Notes: generated by a model not told the origin, from the sequence alone. 64,000 nt of DNA from Erwinia sp. HDF1-3R (GCF_039621855.1 NZ_CP155071.1:3100001-3164000); one strand, 5' to 3'; shown: positions 16,591 through 24,976, counted from the stretch's first letter. Made by a program: numbers and translations.

Positions 16591-17799
16591 ATGCAGGCAG
16601 AGCTACCCGAATCAATCACCACTGACTGCTGCATCGTCGGCGGCGGCCCGGCGGGTCTGATGCTCGGCTATCTGCTGGCCCTGGCGGGCGTTCAGGTCGT
16701 GGTGATTGAAAAGCACGCTGATTTCCTTCGGGACTTTCGCGGCGATACCATTCACCCCTCTACCCTGCAAATTATGCACCATCTGGGGCTGCTGGATGAG
16801 CTGCTCACGCTGCCCCACCAGCAGGCGCCTAAGCTTCAGGCCGAGATGAACGGTCGCGAAGTGACAATGGCTGACTTCTCGCGGCTGCCGGTAAAGTGTC
16901 GCTTTATCGCCTTTATGCCGCAGTGGGACTTCCTGAATTTCCTGGCGGCTAAGGCCGCCGCGCTGCCGACCTTTACCCTCTACCGCTCGACGCGCCTCGA
17001 CGACCTGATCTGTGAACAGGACCGCGTCTGCGGGATCCGCGCGTCATCCGGTACGGCCACCACGGAAATCCGCGCACAGCTGGTGGTGGGAGCGGATGGT
17101 CGTCATTCACGCGTCAGGGAAAAAGCCGGACTGACCGGCCGCGAATTTGGTGCCCCGCGCGACGTGCTGTGGTTTTCGCTGCCGAAACAGCCCGACGATC
17201 CGGCGGTGAGCATGGGGCACAGAGGGCCAAAGCAGAACGTTATCATTATTGACCGGGGTGATTACTGGCAGTGCGGCTACGCTATCGCCAAAGGTCATTA
17301 TGAGCAGATGGCACCGCGGGGTTTAGCTGGTTTTAAGCAGGAAGTTGCGCCCTTTATTCCCTTCCCGCCCGACAGGCTGGATGCACTGACGGAGTGGGAT
17401 CAGCTCAGGCTGCTTGTTATCCGTATTGACCGCCTCGATGAGTGGGCAAAGCCTGGCGTACTTTGCATCGGTGATGCGGCCCATGCTATGTCGCCAATTG
17501 GCGGCGTGGGGGTCAATCTGGCCATTCAGGATGCGGTTGCCAGCGCCAATCTGCTGGTTCCTCACCTGCGGAAAGGTCGCCTCAGCCTGAAAAATCTGCA
17601 AAAGGTGCAGAAGCGGCGGCAGTTTCCCACCTGTGCCACCCAGTTTATTCAGATAAAAATGAGCGGCAAAAAACGCAAAAAAAGCAAAAGCACAGGCAGC
17701 CCGATCCCCAGGCTGGTCAGTCGGCTGCGGTTTTTACCCCATGTGTTTGGCTGGATCATCGGGCTGGGATTTCGTCCCGAGAAACCCCGACGCTTCTAA
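16591..17799 (+). CDS. FAD-dependent monooxygenase (UbiH/PHBH-like)
   Basis: The 402-residue flavoprotein shows the group A hydroxylase motifs: IVGGGPAGLMLGYLLALAG (dinucleotide binding, residues ~15-33), VVGADGRHSRVREKAGL (DG motif) and VLCIGDAAHAMSPIGGVGVNLAIQDA (GD motif). The C-terminal ~60 residues are very basic (SGKKRKKSKS). Family members hydroxylate aromatic or related substrates with NAD(P)H and O2; the substrate here is unknown. The Fur box just upstream suggests expression under iron limitation, so it might modify a siderophore precursor or haem-related compound. That is inference. GGAG precedes the ATG. The stop overlaps the convergent DUF998 gene. Confidence 0.85.
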   Translation: MQAELPESITTDCCIVGGGPAGLMLGYLLALAGVQVVVIEKHADFLRDFRGDTIHPSTLQIMHHLGLLDELLTLPHQQAPKLQAEMNGREVTMADFSRLPVKCRFIAFMPQWDFLNFLAAKAAALPTFTLYRSTRLDDLICEQDRVCGIRASSGTATTEIRAQLVVGADGRHSRVREKAGLTGREFGAPRDVLWFSLPKQPDDPAVSMGHRGPKQNVIIIDRGDYWQCGYAIAKGHYEQMAPRGLAGFKQEVAPFIPFPPDRLDALTEWDQLRLLVIRIDRLDEWAKPGVLCIGDAAHAMSPIGGVGVNLAIQDAVASANLLVPHLRKGRLSLKNLQKVQKRRQFPTCATQFIQIKMSGKKRKKSKSTGSPIPRLVSRLRFLPHVFGWIIGLGFRPEKPRRF

Positions 17800-18437
17800 G
17801 CTTTCGCTCTCAACAGCCACAGGCCGGTGAGGATCTGCCAGCAGGTGATGGGATAGACCGAGGCGCGCTCAATTAACCCCGTCGGCAGCAGGTTAAGGGG
17901 GATAATCAGCATGCTGAGCAGGCCAACCCCGCCCAGCAGCAGGCTGATTATGCCCCACTGACGATCGCGCCGTCGGCTGTGGCCTCGTAGTAGCATACCC
18001 GCCGTCAGCAGGCACAAATTCCCCCCCGCAATCGCCAGTACCGCACCGGCCTGATGCAGGGTTATGCCGCCGTTCCCGCCCCCACTATGAAAAAGCGCAA
18101 TCATCACGCCGCCGATGCCGTGCAGCAGGCCGGTCAGCAGGAATAGCCATCGGCCTCGCGGACGGCATCCGCTGCCGATCAGAAAGCAGGCAAGGAAAAA
18201 CAGGATACCCTCGGCGGCAAAGCCCATATTCATCACCGCATGACGCGGCGAGCAGATCGCCCGCCCGTCTGTCAGCACGCCGCAGACGGGAATGCCAAGG
18301 TCGCTAATGTAGTTCTGCATGTAGCGGTAAGCAGGAACATGCCAGGCCAGCGCGCTGATTTTTTCGGCGAGCAGATAGACCGCTCCGCCGAGAATAAAGC
18401 AGCCTGCACCGATTTTCCGTCTGATTGAGTCGTTCAT
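17796..18437 (-). CDS. DUF998 family integral membrane protein
   Basis: This 213-residue protein has about six hydrophobic segments and matches the DUF998 layout. It begins with GAGCFILGGAVYLLAEKISALAW, then YMQNYISDLG and MNMGFAAEGILFFLACFLIG. The function of DUF998 is not known. It ends 3-4 nt inside the convergent monooxygenase gene and lies 5 bp downstream of the MFS exporter gene, with which it is probably co-transcribed. Confidence 0.8.
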   Translation of the reverse strand: MNDSIRRKIGAGCFILGGAVYLLAEKISALAWHVPAYRYMQNYISDLGIPVCGVLTDGRAICSPRHAVMNMGFAAEGILFFLACFLIGSGCRPRGRWLFLLTGLLHGIGGVMIALFHSGGGNGGITLHQAGAVLAIAGGNLCLLTAGMLLRGHSRRRDRQWGIISLLLGGVGLLSMLIIPLNLLPTGLIERASVYPITCWQILTGLWLLRAKA

Positions 18438-18442
18438 CCGCG

Positions 18443-19672
18443 CTATCCGTTATGCAGCCGCTGTCGCGAACGCAGGCTGGGAAACCAGGCCATCCACAGT
18501 CCGACTACCAGCAGCGTGCCGACGCCGCCAACCGCCACCGCGGGAGCCGCCCCGAGCCAGGCCGCCAGCATGCCCGACTCAAACTCGCCGAGCTGGTTGG
18601 AGGTATTAATAAAGATCGAATTCACCGCGCTGACCCGCCCGCGCATTTCGTCCGGCGTATCAAGCTGCACCAGCGCCCCGCGGATCACCATGCTGACCAT
18701 ATCGAAGCCGCCCAGCGCAAACAGCGCTAGCAGCGAGAGCCACAGCTGGGTGGAAAACGCAAACAGCAGCGTCGCGACGCCGAACCCGGCTACCGAGGCG
18801 AACATAATTTTGCCGACGTTACGCTCAAGACTGCGACGGCTGAGCCAGAAACCCACCAGCAGGCCGCCTACCGCCGGTGCGCCGCGCAGCAGCCCCAGCC
18901 CCCATGGCCCGGTATGCAGGATATCCTTCGCAAAAATCGGCAGCAGCGCGGTCGCGCCGCCCAGCAGCACCGCGAAGAGATCGAGCGAGATAACGCCCAG
19001 CACGTCGGGCCGACGGCGAATAAAATGGATGCCGGCAAAGACGCTGGCGAAGGTCGCGGGCGTACGCGGGGGCGGCGCATGATCGTAGCGCAGGCGGCTG
19101 ACCATCAGAATGGAGATCAGATAGAGCGCGGCGGTGGTAGCATAAACCACTCCCGGTCCGGCGACATACAGCAGCCCGCCCAGCGCAGGCCCCATCATCG
19201 AGGCGGTCTGCATTGAGGCCGCATTCGCCGCCGTCGCGCGGGCCAGAATCGCCGGTGGCACCAGCGCCGGAAGCATCGACTGCAGTGAGGGCGCCTCCAG
19301 AGTGCGGGCGACGGAGATGATAAAGATTAAGCTGAGCAGGAGGATCTCGTCGGTTCGGTGCGCCAGCGTCAGGCCCGCCAGCACGGCGATGGCAATCCAC
19401 TCGGTGGCCTGCCCGAGCAGCACCACGCGGCGGCGATCGAACTGGTCAGCAATATGCCCGGCCGGCAGCGCCAGCAGCACCGCGGGAAGAAACTGCACCA
19501 GGCCAATCAGCCCGAGGTCGAATGCGCTGCCGGTCAGCGAATAAATCTGCCAGCCCACCGCGATGGAAAGCATCTGAAAGCCGAAGCTTGAGGCGGTGCG
19601 GGCCAGCCAGAATGCGGTGAAAGATCGGTAGTGGAAAAGTGAGTCGGTGGCGTCAGAAGAGGGTGTGGGCAT
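18443..19672 (-). CDS. MFS transporter (EntS/MFS_3 type exporter)
   Basis: The 409-residue protein has twelve predicted membrane segments. It begins with an MFS_3 signature: FHYRSFTAFWLARTASSFG, then VGWQIYSLTGSAFDLGL and the loop GHIADQFDRRRVVLLGQ. This group includes the enterobactin exporter EntS and several macrolide exporters. The position next to a Fur-box flavin monooxygenase raises the possibility of siderophore-related export, but no Fur box is clear in front of this gene. Transcribed with the DUF998 gene. Confidence 0.85.
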   Translation of the reverse strand: MPTPSSDATDSLFHYRSFTAFWLARTASSFGFQMLSIAVGWQIYSLTGSAFDLGLIGLVQFLPAVLLALPAGHIADQFDRRRVVLLGQATEWIAIAVLAGLTLAHRTDEILLLSLIFIISVARTLEAPSLQSMLPALVPPAILARATAANAASMQTASMMGPALGGLLYVAGPGVVYATTAALYLISILMVSRLRYDHAPPPRTPATFASVFAGIHFIRRRPDVLGVISLDLFAVLLGGATALLPIFAKDILHTGPWGLGLLRGAPAVGGLLVGFWLSRRSLERNVGKIMFASVAGFGVATLLFAFSTQLWLSLLALFALGGFDMVSMVIRGALVQLDTPDEMRGRVSAVNSIFINTSNQLGEFESGMLAAWLGAAPAVAVGGVGTLLVVGLWMAWFPSLRSRQRLHNG

Positions 19673-19736
19673 AGCGATTCCTGGTGAATGTAATAGCAGG
19701 TGTTATTTTTATTGTGTGGTCAGCGGGCAACGATCG

Positions 19737-21167
19737 TCAGGGCGAGCTGGCCGGTTTGGCATATTTCCATAGCCAGCGTCCGGAATGCATCCGTCGATAG
19801 AAAAACCAGCCGCGCACGATCCAGTCGAGGAACATGCCCATCCAGATCCCTACCACGCCGAAGCCCAGCAGCACGCCCAGGGTATAGCCCGCGACGATGC
19901 GGCATCCCCACATACCCAGCAGCGATATCCACATGGTGTAGCGCGCATCACGCGCCCCTTTCAGCCCGGCGGGCAGTACCCAGGACGCGGCCCAGAACGG
20001 CATAAAGGCGGCGTTGAGCCATACCAGCACTTTGACCACGTGAATGACGTCATCTTCCCGCGTATAAAACGAGGCCAGGATACCCGCGAAGGGCACCGTT
20101 AGCGCCGCCAGCGCGCAAAGGCCGAGGGTGGAGAGCCAGAAGATGTGGCGCAGCTGTCGTTCGGGCTGAAGCAGCTGTCCCTTGCCGAGGCGGGTTCCCA
20201 CAATAATGGTTGAGGCCGACCCGAGGGAGTTGCCGGGCAGGTTAATCAGGGAGACGATAGAGAAAGCAATAAAGTTACCCGCAATGACGTTGGTGCCCAT
20301 TCCGGCGACGAAGACCTGGGTCAGCAGCTTTCCGCCATTGAACAGGACCGATTCGATACTGGCCGGAACGCCAATGCCCAGCACCTCCATCAGTATGCTG
20401 GTGTTGAGCTTGCTGAAATAGCTTCCCAGGGTAATTTTCAGTCGGGGATTGAAGCCGATCATCAGCACATATATTACCGCTACCGCGCCGATGTAGCGGG
20501 AGAGGGTCAGCCCCAGTCCGGCCCCGGCAAAGCCGAGGCCCTTCCAGGAGAAACAGCCGTAGATCAGGACGGTGCTGATAATAATATTGAGTATGTTCAT
20601 CCCGCCGTTGATCAGCATCGGGATTTTGGTGTTCCCTGCCCCACGCAGCGCGCCGCAGCCGATCAGGGCAATCGCCGCCGCCGGATAGCTCCACGCGGTG
20701 ATTTGAAGGTAGGTGAGCGCCAGCGCTTTAACCTGCGGCTCTGCCGCTCCGGCAATCAGATTGATGATGGCCCCCCCAAAGAATTCGATCAGTATCGCCA
20801 GCAGTATGGCGAAGAGGGTCATCAGTACCAGCGACTGGCGGGCAGCGGCCTGCGCCCGCTCACGGTTGAGTTTGCCGAGGCTGAAGGCCACCACTACCGT
20901 GGTCCCCAGGTCGATGGCGGCAAAGAAGGCGATAACCACCATATTGAAGCTGTCGGCCAGCCCGACTCCGGCCATCGCCTCTTTACCCAGCCAGCTGACC
21001 AGGAAGGTGCTGAGTACCCCCATCAGCAGGACGCAGAGGTTTTCAAAGAATATGGGTACGGCCAGCGGAGATATTTCCCGCCAGAAGAGAACACGGTACG
21101 AATGTCTTTTGGGATACCACGCCGAGTGTTTGATCGCCTGCAGCAGAGTCACTCTGAAGTTTTGCAA
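19737..21167 (-). CDS. yeeO: MATE family exporter, YeeO-like
   Basis: The 476-residue membrane protein is very similar to E. coli YeeO as I remember it: FWREISPLAVPIFFENLCVL, STFLVSWLGKEAMAGVGLADSFN, GAGNTKIPMLINGGMNI, and a C-terminal WVLPAGLKGARDARYTMW. There are twelve predicted membrane segments in two MatE domains. YeeO has been reported to export flavins (FMN/FAD) and dipeptides. It lacks the longer N-terminal extension annotated in E. coli. The structured repeat at 21304-21575 lies upstream. Confidence 0.88.
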   Translation of the reverse strand: MQNFRVTLLQAIKHSAWYPKRHSYRVLFWREISPLAVPIFFENLCVLLMGVLSTFLVSWLGKEAMAGVGLADSFNMVVIAFFAAIDLGTTVVVAFSLGKLNRERAQAAARQSLVLMTLFAILLAILIEFFGGAIINLIAGAAEPQVKALALTYLQITAWSYPAAAIALIGCGALRGAGNTKIPMLINGGMNILNIIISTVLIYGCFSWKGLGFAGAGLGLTLSRYIGAVAVIYVLMIGFNPRLKITLGSYFSKLNTSILMEVLGIGVPASIESVLFNGGKLLTQVFVAGMGTNVIAGNFIAFSIVSLINLPGNSLGSASTIIVGTRLGKGQLLQPERQLRHIFWLSTLGLCALAALTVPFAGILASFYTREDDVIHVVKVLVWLNAAFMPFWAASWVLPAGLKGARDARYTMWISLLGMWGCRIVAGYTLGVLLGFGVVGIWMGMFLDWIVRGWFFYRRMHSGRWLWKYAKPASSP

Positions 21168-21303
21168 GTTTGTTCCAGCCGGAAAGAGGAGAGTAGGCCT
21201 GATTGATGATGGTAAAAGCCTGACAATTATGCAAAGTCTTTTTGTGGGACTGTTGCGAAAATTTTACTGGAAAGGGAATTTTTTGTGACTGTTTGGATGT
21301 GAC

Positions 21304-21393
21304 GGGCTGCGATATCTGCTGTTGCGGTGGATAATCCCTGCGGGTGCTGGGCTGCAATATCTGCTGTCGCGGTGGATAATCCCTGCGGGTGCT
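21304..21393. repeat. 45-bp tandem duplication
   Basis: Two adjacent 45-bp copies (21304-21348 and 21349-21393) differ at two positions; each starts GGGCTGC and contains GTGGATAATCCCTGCGGGTG. A 21-bp part of each copy recurs inverted at 21555-21575. Confidence 0.9.
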
Positions 21394-21575
21394 GGGCGTC
21401 CTCACGCCACGCTTCGCGTGGTGCCTTTGGCTCCGACTCCGGGCCGGACGGCCCGGTCGCGAGCGGGCATCCCTGCCCGCCGCTCCCTGAGTGCAGCATC
21501 CCTGCTGCCCTCGCCTGGCCCTCCGTCTTCACCGCAGCGCTGCGGATTGCCCTTCACCCGCAGGGATTATCCACC
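21371..21575. repeat. Structured element bounded by a 21-bp perfect inverted repeat
   Basis: Positions 21371-21391 and 21555-21575 are perfect reverse complements (21 bp). The enclosed ~160 bp holds a series of GC-rich hairpins: CCACGC/GCGTGG, CCGGGCC-GGAC-GGCCCGG, CGGGCA-TCCC-TGCCCG, GCAGCA-TCCC-TGCTGC and CCGCAGCGCTGCGG. Two hairpins have the same TCCC loop. No convincing ORF is present. It may be a non-autonomous mobile or intergenic repeat, or a structured RNA upstream of yeeO. I do not recognise the family. Confidence 0.75.
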
Positions 21576-21813
21576 TCTCAGGCTTTGGAGTTGCTTTAAG
21601 TAATTGAGTTTAGGTGTTTTTTTAATAGGTATTAGCTTGGTTTTGATCAGACAGATTTTGTAGGTAGAAAATTATCAAATCTGACGGTCTGGTTTGAGCG
21701 AGTAGCGGACGCTGGCCTTTTATATAAGTACGATCGAGTATTCGTGAAATATTGTCAGTTACGATTTAGCAGCAAAAATCATCCTGGCGCTCTTACCGTC
21801 ATTCGGCAAAAAT

Positions 21814-22311
21814 ATGCCACTGAGTAATTTACTGAGCAGGCCTGGAATGATTCTAAACTCAATGATGTGGCTGGCATCAACACTGCTGTTTTTCGCCTGG
21901 ATCTTTGGTATCACACTGAAGAATACTTTCCGCACCAATGCGAAGCATTTTATCATCCTGCTGGTCGTACACCTTACGCTTAGCTTTGCTGCGATTGCGC
22001 TTAAAAAACATGGCGTCGTCGTCTTGCACAAGGGCGACAGTCCATGGCTGTGCCTGAGCCTGGGGCTTCTGGTGAAAAGCTATATGGCATCAGTGATGAT
22101 CATGATGACCAGTTTTATGATTGCACTAGCCAGCAGAGGCGCGCAACAGATGACGCACTTTCATAAAACTCACAATGCGGCCAACCTGCAGCGCAACCCG
22201 CTGAAATTTTACCTGCGGCAGGAAAACGCCATTGTCTGGGTCTATCGCCTGTTATTTCTCGCGGGTGGCGTTTATATCCTGTGGGCCATATGGTTTAGGT
22301 TGCCGTTTTAG
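21814..22311 (+). CDS. Hypothetical membrane protein
   Basis: The 165-residue protein has four likely membrane segments (about residues 15-32, 45-62, 75-105 and 142-160). A polar loop lies between them (FHKTHNAANLQRNPLKFYLRQEN). I do not recognise the family. The ribosome site before the chosen ATG is weak; an internal ATG at residue 12 is an alternative. It stands alone between the structured repeat and the YdcZ-like gene. Confidence 0.6.
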   Translation: MPLSNLLSRPGMILNSMMWLASTLLFFAWIFGITLKNTFRTNAKHFIILLVVHLTLSFAAIALKKHGVVVLHKGDSPWLCLSLGLLVKSYMASVMIMMTSFMIALASRGAQQMTHFHKTHNAANLQRNPLKFYLRQENAIVWVYRLLFLAGGVYILWAIWFRLPF

Positions 22312-22392
22312 GGGATGGATGAATACGATATACCCAATCCAAAACGCTGTGTTTACCTGCTTCACTGAAAGCCCCCAGCGGTATGGAAGGGG

Positions 22393-22560
22393 TCAGTTTG
22401 GATATCGAAAATTATTGTACGTTGAGGTGATTTCTTGTACCTCTGAGCTGTTGTTGTAGAGCTTAACCACTTTGACAGGCAGTTTTGAGCGAGAAGCAGA
22501 CATCAGTATTTCTTGATCCGCATCTTTGAAACTGACCTGGCGTTTCTTCTGAAGCGTCAT
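22393..22560 (-). CDS. Possible small protein
   Basis: The 55-codon frame starts at an ATG just after AAGGAGG (2-3 nt spacing, closer than usual). It encodes a polar peptide starting MTLQKKRQVSFKDADQ. It is divergent from the YdcZ-like gene. No family recognised; it could be a chance ORF. Confidence 0.3.
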   Translation of the reverse strand: MTLQKKRQVSFKDADQEILMSASRSKLPVKVVKLYNNSSEVQEITSTYNNFRYPN

Positions 22561-22587
22561 AACCTCCTTGCGGGACCATCTCAAATA

Positions 22588-22611
22588 GTAGACAATATAT
22601 CCACTATAAGA
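22588..22611. promoter_or_regulatory. Candidate operator shared with the XRE/GNAT intergenic region
   Basis: TAGTAGACA followed by ATATATCCACTATA lies upstream of the YdcZ-like gene. Near-identical words, TAGTAGACA at 23686-23694 and ATATATCCATTAT near 23739-23751, occur between the GNAT and XRE-cupin genes. I infer a site for the XRE-cupin regulator. Confidence 0.35.
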
Positions 22612-22653
22612 TATTAATTTCATATCCCAGTGGTAAGACTCAGAGGAGTTAAC

Positions 22654-23103
22654 ATGGCTTCAGCACTAACATTCCTGATGCTAATTGCCGGAGGAATTGC
22701 GCTGGTTATTCAGAACATGTTGATGACCAGGATAACTCACTCGGCTTCAACTGTACTGATAGCTCTGGTGCTGAATTCTGCCGTAGGGCTTGTTTTACTT
22801 ATCAGCTTACTGGCGGGAAAGACGGGTGCATCAGGGTTTTACGAACTATTACAGTCCTTCAAAAGCTGGATGTTTCTGCCGGGCATTTTAGGTTGTTTTT
22901 TTGTTTTCACCGCAATAACGGGTTATCAAAATATCGGTGCTTCGCGGACAATTGCGATACTGGTCGCCAGTCAGCTTGTCGCAGGTCTCGGATATGACAT
23001 CTACCGCAGCGGTACAGAAGAATTGCTTAAAAATGCATCAGCTATAATCGGCGCGGTGTTACTGGTTACAGGCGCTTTTCTCGTTGCATCACGAGGGTTT
23101 TAA
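22654..23103 (+). CDS. DMT-superfamily transporter, YdcZ type
   Basis: The 149-residue protein has five hydrophobic segments and matches the YdcZ (former DUF606) half-size DMT family: GGIALVIQNMLMTRITHSAS and LNSAVGLVLLISLLAG near the start, WMFLPGILGCFFVF in the middle. The start at 22654 is chosen because AGAGGAG precedes it. In E. coli ydcZ is next to the mnaT acetyltransferase, and the same pairing appears here with the GNAT at 23177. Substrate unknown; small amphipathic compounds are typical. Confidence 0.82.
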   Translation: MASALTFLMLIAGGIALVIQNMLMTRITHSASTVLIALVLNSAVGLVLLISLLAGKTGASGFYELLQSFKSWMFLPGILGCFFVFTAITGYQNIGASRTIAILVASQLVAGLGYDIYRSGTEELLKNASAIIGAVLLVTGAFLVASRGF

Positions 23104-23176
23104 TCTTAAACGCTGTCACCGGCACGTCCTTGTGCCAGTGATTACTCTTACTGTGGCGTTCTGAGAATATCCGCTA

Positions 23177-23686
23177 TCAGGGATGTGCCCGGGTATCAAG
23201 GCGTAACTGTAAAAACGTCAGATCGAGCCAGTGTCCAAACTTATTGCCCACCTCTGACAATCTGCCAACCTCTGTAAAACCGAGCTTTTTGTGAAGCGAT
23301 ATGGATGCGACGTTTTCAGATTCAATGCCAGCTACCATGACATGCTTACCCTGATCAGTAGCCAGTCTGATCAGTTTCTCCATCAGAGCTTTACCTGCTC
23401 CCCGTCCCCGGGCACTTTTGTGCACATATACAGAATGCTCAACGGTGTGGCGATAACCATCCCATGGACGCCAGTCACCATATGATGCATAACCCAGTAC
23501 GGAATCGTTCACGTCAACAAGGACAATGACGGGAAAACCTGCCTCACGACGGTCTCTCATCCATTTTATTCGGTTGAGAAAATCGACCTTGTTTTCATTC
23601 CAGATCGCCGTGGTATTAAGCACAGCGTCGTTATAAATTTCAGCGATGGTTTCAGCATCGCGTTCTGTTGCAGCACGAATTGGCAT
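23177..23686 (-). CDS. GNAT N-acetyltransferase (Pat/MnaT-like)
   Basis: The 169-residue enzyme has the full GNAT fold. It includes RAATERDAETIAEIYNDAV at the N-terminus, EHSVYVHKSARGRGAGKALM (acetyl-CoA loop R-G-x-G-x-G/A) and SLHKKLGFTEVGRL. The sequence resembles the phosphinothricin / L-amino-acid N-acyltransferase group that includes E. coli MnaT (YncA), which acetylates methionine derivatives and phosphinothricin. An in-frame GTG three codons upstream is an alternative start. Divergent from the XRE-cupin regulator with 63 bp between them. Confidence 0.87.
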   Translation of the reverse strand: MPIRAATERDAETIAEIYNDAVLNTTAIWNENKVDFLNRIKWMRDRREAGFPVIVLVDVNDSVLGYASYGDWRPWDGYRHTVEHSVYVHKSARGRGAGKALMEKLIRLATDQGKHVMVAGIESENVASISLHKKLGFTEVGRLSEVGNKFGHWLDLTFLQLRLDTRAHP

Positions 23687-23749
23687 AGTAGACACCCCGT
23701 CATTAATTTACTAAAGTAGATTAACAGTACACTATATTATATATCCATT

Positions 23750-24328
23750 ATGTTAGATGATTTGTCCATTAAAGAAGACGATTTGAACGCTCGTATCGGC
23801 CTGAAGGTAAAGACTGAAAGAGAAAGACGTGGCTGGTCACTGACCGATCTGGCAGAAAACTCAGGCGTATCACGGGCGATGATTCATAAAATTGAGCGTG
23901 GTGAAAGCAGCCCGACTGCAACCCTACTTGCAAGACTTTCTGGCGCTTTTGATATGTCTATGTCCCAGCTGCTTGCTGAAATGGAAGTTCGTCCCGGTGT
24001 GCTTGTCAGATATGAAAATCAGGCTGTATGGCAGGATCCTGAAACAGGCTACATTCGTCGCCATGCTTCACCGGGGCAGATACCTGTAGACCTGGTTAGC
24101 ATCGAGCTTCCGGCAAATACTGCCGTGCCTATGCCCGCTATTTCCTATCTTTCACGACGTCAGCTCATCTGGGTCATTGAAGGTAAGCTGACATTTATTG
24201 AGGGCAGCACAACATTTGAGATGTCACCGGGTGATTGTCTGGAGCTGGGCGATCCTGCTGACTGTATCTTCAAAAATGATACAGGTGATCTTTGCCGCTA
24301 TGCCGTGATAGTCCTCAAGCCATCCTGA
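23750..24328 (+). CDS. XRE-family regulator with C-terminal cupin domain
   Basis: The 192-residue protein has a helix-turn-helix at about residues 15-70 (LKVKTERERRGWSLTDLAE, then GVSRAMIHKIERGESSPTATLLARLS). A cupin beta-barrel follows at about 105-185 (LIWVIEGKLTFIEG, MSPGDCLELGDP). This layout is shared by SutR (YdcN)-type regulators that sense a small ligand in the cupin. It is divergent from the GNAT gene. Similar sequence words upstream of the YdcZ-like gene suggest it regulates all three. Confidence 0.88.
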   Translation: MLDDLSIKEDDLNARIGLKVKTERERRGWSLTDLAENSGVSRAMIHKIERGESSPTATLLARLSGAFDMSMSQLLAEMEVRPGVLVRYENQAVWQDPETGYIRRHASPGQIPVDLVSIELPANTAVPMPAISYLSRRQLIWVIEGKLTFIEGSTTFEMSPGDCLELGDPADCIFKNDTGDLCRYAVIVLKPS

Positions 24329-24440
24329 TTGCATGCATTGGAACTGATTTGATTCAGAGTTAACTGGAAGATTATCAGGCGGTGGTTCCCCTACCTGATT
24401 GAGCATCTTTTATCAGCTCAATTTTGTAACCGTCTGTGTG

Positions 24441-24536
24441 GTGGGGTCAGTCCAACTATAGGGCAGGATCGTCTACCGGGGTGGGGTCAGTCCAAACTAT
24501 AGGGCAGGATCGTCTACCGGGGTGGGGTCAGTCCAA
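24441..24536. repeat. 40/41-bp tandem repeat, about 2.4 copies
   Basis: Copies start at 24441, 24481 and 24522, each with GTGGGGTCAGTCCAA; the first two continue CTATAGGGCAGGATCGTC. Copies 1 and 2 differ by one inserted A. The third stops after 15 bp. Words such as TTGGACTGACCCC resemble terminal repeats of some IS3-family elements, and a decayed IS3-family copy lies 650 bp to the right. Confidence 0.85.
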
Positions 24537-24562
24537 TTCAGCAAGTTTTTATGAATTCAGAC

Positions 24563-24976
24563 TCACAGAATCTCAACAACCTTAAACTCTTCTGCGATCA
24601 GCTCCATCTCATCAGAAAAATAACCTTCCTGAATAAAGAATCGCTGATGTTCTTTCCGCCAGTACTCAAGGCTCAAATCGCCTTCACCTTCCTTTCGGGC
24701 AAATTCCTCGGTAACATCACAAAATCGCACCAGTTGCATTGAAACTAATCTAATAACGCATACAGGTACATCCTGACCATCAAGGATGATGTTATAACTC
24801 CCAATCCTGGGGGCACACTCTTCCTGCTGATAAGATGCAAAAGAGCCACATGATGCTGTTTTGATCCCTTGTCTAATAAGGCCTGCAAGCTCGTTGGCCA
24901 GTATTTGGCTATCACCAATTTGCCACGCATTCGCGCCTGGGTACTTCGCTTTTAATCTATCCATCGAATGCATCAA
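24563..24976 (-). CDS. ASCH domain protein
   Basis: The 137-residue protein matches the ASCH family. It contains WQIGDSQILANELAGLI, GIKTASCGSFASY (the conserved G-K-K/T-T segment), PRIGSYNIILDGQDVPVCVIR and the family's E-G-E-G-D-x-S-x-x-Y-W-x-x-x-H block (EFARKEGEGDLSLEYW). Some ASCH proteins cleave single-stranded RNA and others hydrolyse acetylcytidine; the role here is not known. Several nearby Met codons at the N-terminus leave the exact start open. No operon partner. Confidence 0.83.
   Translation of the reverse strand: MMHSMDRLKAKYPGANAWQIGDSQILANELAGLIRQGIKTASCGSFASYQQEECAPRIGSYNIILDGQDVPVCVIRLVSMQLVRFCDVTEEFARKEGEGDLSLEYWRKEHQRFFIQEGYFSDEMELIAEEFKVVEIL

Noticed and set aside
21304..21575. 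FMN riboswitch upstream of the flavin exporter yeeO
   Set aside because: The conserved RFN boxes (AGGGCGGGG, GACCCGGTGTGATTCCG) are absent; the structure is a simple hairpin array.
21304..21575. CRISPR array
   Set aside because: Only two direct 45-bp copies with no spacers, and the third copy is inverted.
24441..24536. CRISPR or iteron-type origin
   Set aside because: Only 2.4 adjacent copies without spacers, and no replication gene nearby.
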